From: GWF2-38-69 sp037127655
GTDB lineage: Bacteria > Verrucomicrobiota > Lentisphaeria > Victivallales > GWF2-38-69
DNA: 17,193 nt
Direction of reading: 5' to 3'
Assembly (NCBI GenBank): GCA_037127655.1
Contig: JBAXXY010000048.1
Location: 1 to 17,193 of the forward strand
The position numbers were made by a program, and so were the translations under genes. Position 1 is the first letter of the stretch. Every line of letters starts with the position of its first letter. The notes under the pieces are model-generated. The model was not told the origin of the DNA and did not search any database. It saw nothing but the letters and a program-made list of their open reading frames with translations. Shown piece by piece: positions 14,790 to 17,193 of this stretch.

Positions 14790-15761
14790 ATGATTTGCTT
14801 AAGTTCTACAGCAATAATGACGCTAATGGAAGACGGGTCGAAGATTCAGTTCGACTCGGAAGCTCTCCAGACAAAACTCATCAAATGCTGTTTAATGGCA
14901 GGCGTAAAGGATTTCTGGATTGCTGAAGACCTTGCTAATGCTATTGAAAGCGCCCTATCTTTCCAGTCAGAAAAAGGTGTCCTATTCTCCCAAAAAGAGA
15001 TAGACAAACTAATTTCGAAGATGCTTGACGAATCTGGCAACCATGAAATCGGAGCGGCATTTAGAACCACCCTTGACTCATCTTTGAGAGATATTGACCT
15101 CTCTGAGTATCAGAACATAAAGAAAGCCATTGCAAAAACATTGCTTATATCTAATGATGAGTTGATAAAAGTTTCTGATAAAGTTTTCACTGCATGCAGC
15201 GAGTTAAAAATCATCAATGCTCCTCAGTCTCTCCTTGTTGAACTTGCCAAGTTTTACAGGGGCGATTCTAAGGAACTTCCACAAATTTCAAATGTGGTAG
15301 TTTCACCAAAAAGCGATTCAAAGTGGATAATCAGCAAGATGGAAATACTGGAGAAATTAAGCCCGCAAACTCGAGATCTCATCAACATTGAGATGATAAA
15401 TTTCGCAGGAATAGGTTCTATATTCCCATCGATCAAGATAGATATGAGATTCAATGCTCTTGCGAAGTACTACCATCTGGAACCGGTAACTACCGAACTT
15501 CAATTTTTTCCATGTTTTCCGATTGCCATAGATGCGCTGAATGAAGTGATTGCAGTCATCAGAGACAATATTCCTAAACTTCAGTTTGGCTCCAAACCGA
15601 GCGATATCCCTATCTATCTCAAATTCTCTGATATTTATTTTTTTGCCGAGAAATACTTCGCAATCAAACTTTCTATCGGCGAAAAATTCTGCAAAGAGCT
15701 TGCAGAAGCATTTGCAGATAATCTAAAGTATCCCGTACAAACTAAAATTGTAAAAATATAA
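14790..15761 (+). CDS. ATP-cone-domain protein with unrecognised C-terminal region
   Basis: The N-terminal residues (about 12-92) look like an ATP-cone nucleotide-binding domain: MEDGSKIQFDSEAL near the start, then a helical middle, FSQKEIDKLISKMLDESGNHEIGAAFR at the end. This domain normally controls class I ribonucleotide reductase or sits in NrdR. The remaining residues (about 93-323) match nothing I recognise, and there is no zinc ribbon, so this is not NrdR. It is likely a regulator that senses ATP/dATP, but this is an inference. Start codon choice is uncertain: ATG 14790, 14817 and 14826 are possible, none with a Shine-Dalgarno. It lies 11 bp after the YmdB gene and 26 bp before cysS, so it is probably in the rny operon. 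Other functions are possible. Confidence 0.75.
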   Translation: MICLSSTAIMTLMEDGSKIQFDSEALQTKLIKCCLMAGVKDFWIAEDLANAIESALSFQSEKGVLFSQKEIDKLISKMLDESGNHEIGAAFRTTLDSSLRDIDLSEYQNIKKAIAKTLLISNDELIKVSDKVFTACSELKIINAPQSLLVELAKFYRGDSKELPQISNVVVSPKSDSKWIISKMEILEKLSPQTRDLINIEMINFAGIGSIFPSIKIDMRFNALAKYYHLEPVTTELQFFPCFPIAIDALNEVIAVIRDNIPKLQFGSKPSDIPIYLKFSDIYFFAEKYFAIKLSIGEKFCKELAEAFADNLKYPVQTKIVKI

Positions 15762-15787
15762 AGGTCTAAGACATAGAGGTCAAAGCT

Positions 15788-17193
15788 ATGGATATTGTGT
15801 TTTTCGATACAATGGCGCGCCAGAAACGCGTATTCACACCAATAAGAGAAAAAGTCGTAAAAATGTACACATGCGGTCCGACTGTTTACAATTACGCCCA
15901 CATTGGAAATTTTAGGGCATATCTCTTCGAAGACATACTTAGACGAACTCTCGAATATTTCGGATACAATGTCATCCAGGTTATGAATCTGACTGATGTT
16001 GATGATAAAACAATCAGAGACTCCAAGGCTTCCGGCATTCCTCTAAAGCAATACACTAAAACTTATGTTGACGCCTTCTTTGAAGACCTCAAGAAGCTCA
16101 ATGTGGAAAAAGCCGAATACTATCCTGCAGCCACAGACCATATTCAGGAAATGATAGACATCATCAAAGTCTTGATAGAAAAAGGCTACGCTTACAAAAG
16201 CGATGATAACTCAATCTACTTCTCGATTGCCAAGTTCAAAGACTATGGCAAACTTGCCAAAATTGACATGGGAAATCAGCGTTCCGGCTTAAGAGTTAAT
16301 ACCGATGAATACGAGAAAGATTCTGTCGCAGATTTCGCTCTATGGAAAGCCTGGAATGAAGGTGACGGCGATGTCTCCTGGGAAAGCCCATGGGGCAAAG
16401 GCAGACCCGGCTGGCATATTGAGTGCAGCGCCATGAGCATGAAATATCTCGGGAAAACTTTTGACATCCACACAGGTGGAATAGATAATATGTTCCCTCA
16501 TCACGAGGATGAAATAGCTCAGAGTGAATCAGCTAACGGTCAGAAGTTTGTAAACTACTGGATGCACTGCGAATATCTGATAGTTGATGGGCAAAAAATG
16601 TCCAAATCGCTTGGTAATTTCTATACGGTAAGAGATTTAATAGCTAAAGGCTACACTCCTGAAGAAATCAGGTGGGTTCTCATCTCTGCTCACTACAGGA
16701 AAAAATTAAACTTCACATTCGACTTCCTAAAACAATCCAGAGAAACCCTAAAAAGCTTCAAAACCCTTTTTGCTAAACTTCATGATGTTCTCAAAATTGG
16801 CAAGGAAGGCGCATCTGTGACTAATATTGTCCATGATGCCGTAGAAAAGTTTGGAAACGCAATGGCTGACGATCTTAATATCTCAGAAGCTCTGGCTCCA
16901 GTATTCAATCTTCAGAGAGAAACCAATAAACTCATAGCTTCAAATGAATTGGGAGTTAAAGGCGCAGAAGCAGTCCTTGGGGCTTTCCATAACTTTGATT
17001 CAATACTTGGAGTCTTTGACTTTGAAGAAGCCGAAGAAGAAATTCCATCAGCGATTAAATCACTTGCTGAGGAAAGATTAGCCGCTAGAAAGGCAAAAGA
17101 TTTTGCCAAATCAGATACATTAAGGAAACAGATCACAGATCTAGGCTGGGCAGTTGAAGACAAAGCCGGCGCATACTCTATCAAAAAGATTTA
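15788..17193 (+). CDS. cysS: Cysteinyl-tRNA synthetase (final codon cut by window edge)
   Basis: CysRS is a class I synthetase that charges tRNA-Cys with cysteine. 468 residues are visible and the window ends within a codon starting TA, which is probably the stop; the usual length is about 460. Cys29 begins MYTCGPTVYNYAHIGN, which holds a zinc ligand and the HIGH-like HIGN (38-41). Later come GWHIECSAM with a further zinc Cys, FPHHEDEIAQSE, and KMSKS at 270-274. A C-terminal anticodon-binding region ends near DLGWAVEDKAG. AGAGG at 15775-15779 is 8 nt before the ATG, which supports this start. It is 26 bp after the ATP-cone gene. Confidence 0.97.
   Translation, partial: MDIVFFDTMARQKRVFTPIREKVVKMYTCGPTVYNYAHIGNFRAYLFEDILRRTLEYFGYNVIQVMNLTDVDDKTIRDSKASGIPLKQYTKTYVDAFFEDLKKLNVEKAEYYPAATDHIQEMIDIIKVLIEKGYAYKSDDNSIYFSIAKFKDYGKLAKIDMGNQRSGLRVNTDEYEKDSVADFALWKAWNEGDGDVSWESPWGKGRPGWHIECSAMSMKYLGKTFDIHTGGIDNMFPHHEDEIAQSESANGQKFVNYWMHCEYLIVDGQKMSKSLGNFYTVRDLIAKGYTPEEIRWVLISAHYRKKLNFTFDFLKQSRETLKSFKTLFAKLHDVLKIGKEGASVTNIVHDAVEKFGNAMADDLNISEALAPVFNLQRETNKLIASNELGVKGAEAVLGAFHNFDSILGVFDFEEAEEEIPSAIKSLAEERLAARKAKDFAKSDTLRKQITDLGWAVEDKAGAYSIKKI

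Noticed and set aside
1..17193. Mobile elements, CRISPR arrays, defence or toxin-antitoxin systems
   Set aside because: No direct-repeat array, transposase or integrase motif, or recognisable defence gene was seen in either strand; the gene content is housekeeping.

Overview
The window looks like an ordinary chromosomal stretch around a replication origin. It comes from a low-GC bacterium (GC judged by eye, not computed). Lysine synthesis through LL-diaminopimelate aminotransferase (DapL), together with RNase Y, an HPr with both phosphorylation sites, and a lipoprotein signal, fits a member of the PVC assemblage (Lentisphaerae/Verrucomicrobia-like) or a neighbouring deep lineage. That placement is an inference and would need a protein tree. 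I see no CRISPR array, transposase, integrase, tRNA or rRNA.

Layout. Positions 1-1332 (-) hold dnaA, with its last codons cut by the window edge. Positions 1333-1808 are an AT-rich candidate oriC with three identical DnaA-box-like 9-mers, a fourth near-match and a DnaA-trio-like TAA-TAA-TAG run. Positions 1809-5572 (+) hold nagA, a class I SAM methyltransferase, a SpoU/TrmH-type RNA 2'-O-methyltransferase, and an unrecognised lipoprotein that appears to have its own promoter. Positions 5569-8893 (-) hold dapL, a NifU-like Fe-S scaffold, HPr, nusB and ftsY. The ftsY end overlaps the lipoprotein end by 4 nt in convergent orientation.

Positions 8894-9310 contain no protein gene, but hold a candidate small RNA on the + strand: promoter-like boxes, a 15-bp stem closing a very C/U-rich loop, and a strong intrinsic terminator. 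Positions 9311-10648 (-) encode an RsmB-type rRNA m5C methyltransferase. Positions 10649-11012 are a divergent intergenic region with promoters in both directions and a structured leader before rarA. Positions 11013-17193 (+) hold rarA, rny (RNase Y), a YmdB-type phosphodiesterase, an orphan ATP-cone protein with an unrecognised C-terminal region, and cysS, cut one base into its final codon.

The genes mostly serve replication and repair (dnaA, rarA), RNA modification and decay (three methyltransferases, nusB, rny), protein targeting and synthesis (ftsY, cysS), and metabolism and its control (nagA, dapL, HPr, NifU). The least explained elements are the C-rich-loop RNA at about 9107-9298, the ATP-cone protein at 14790-15761, the rarA leader, and the lipoprotein at 4802-5572.
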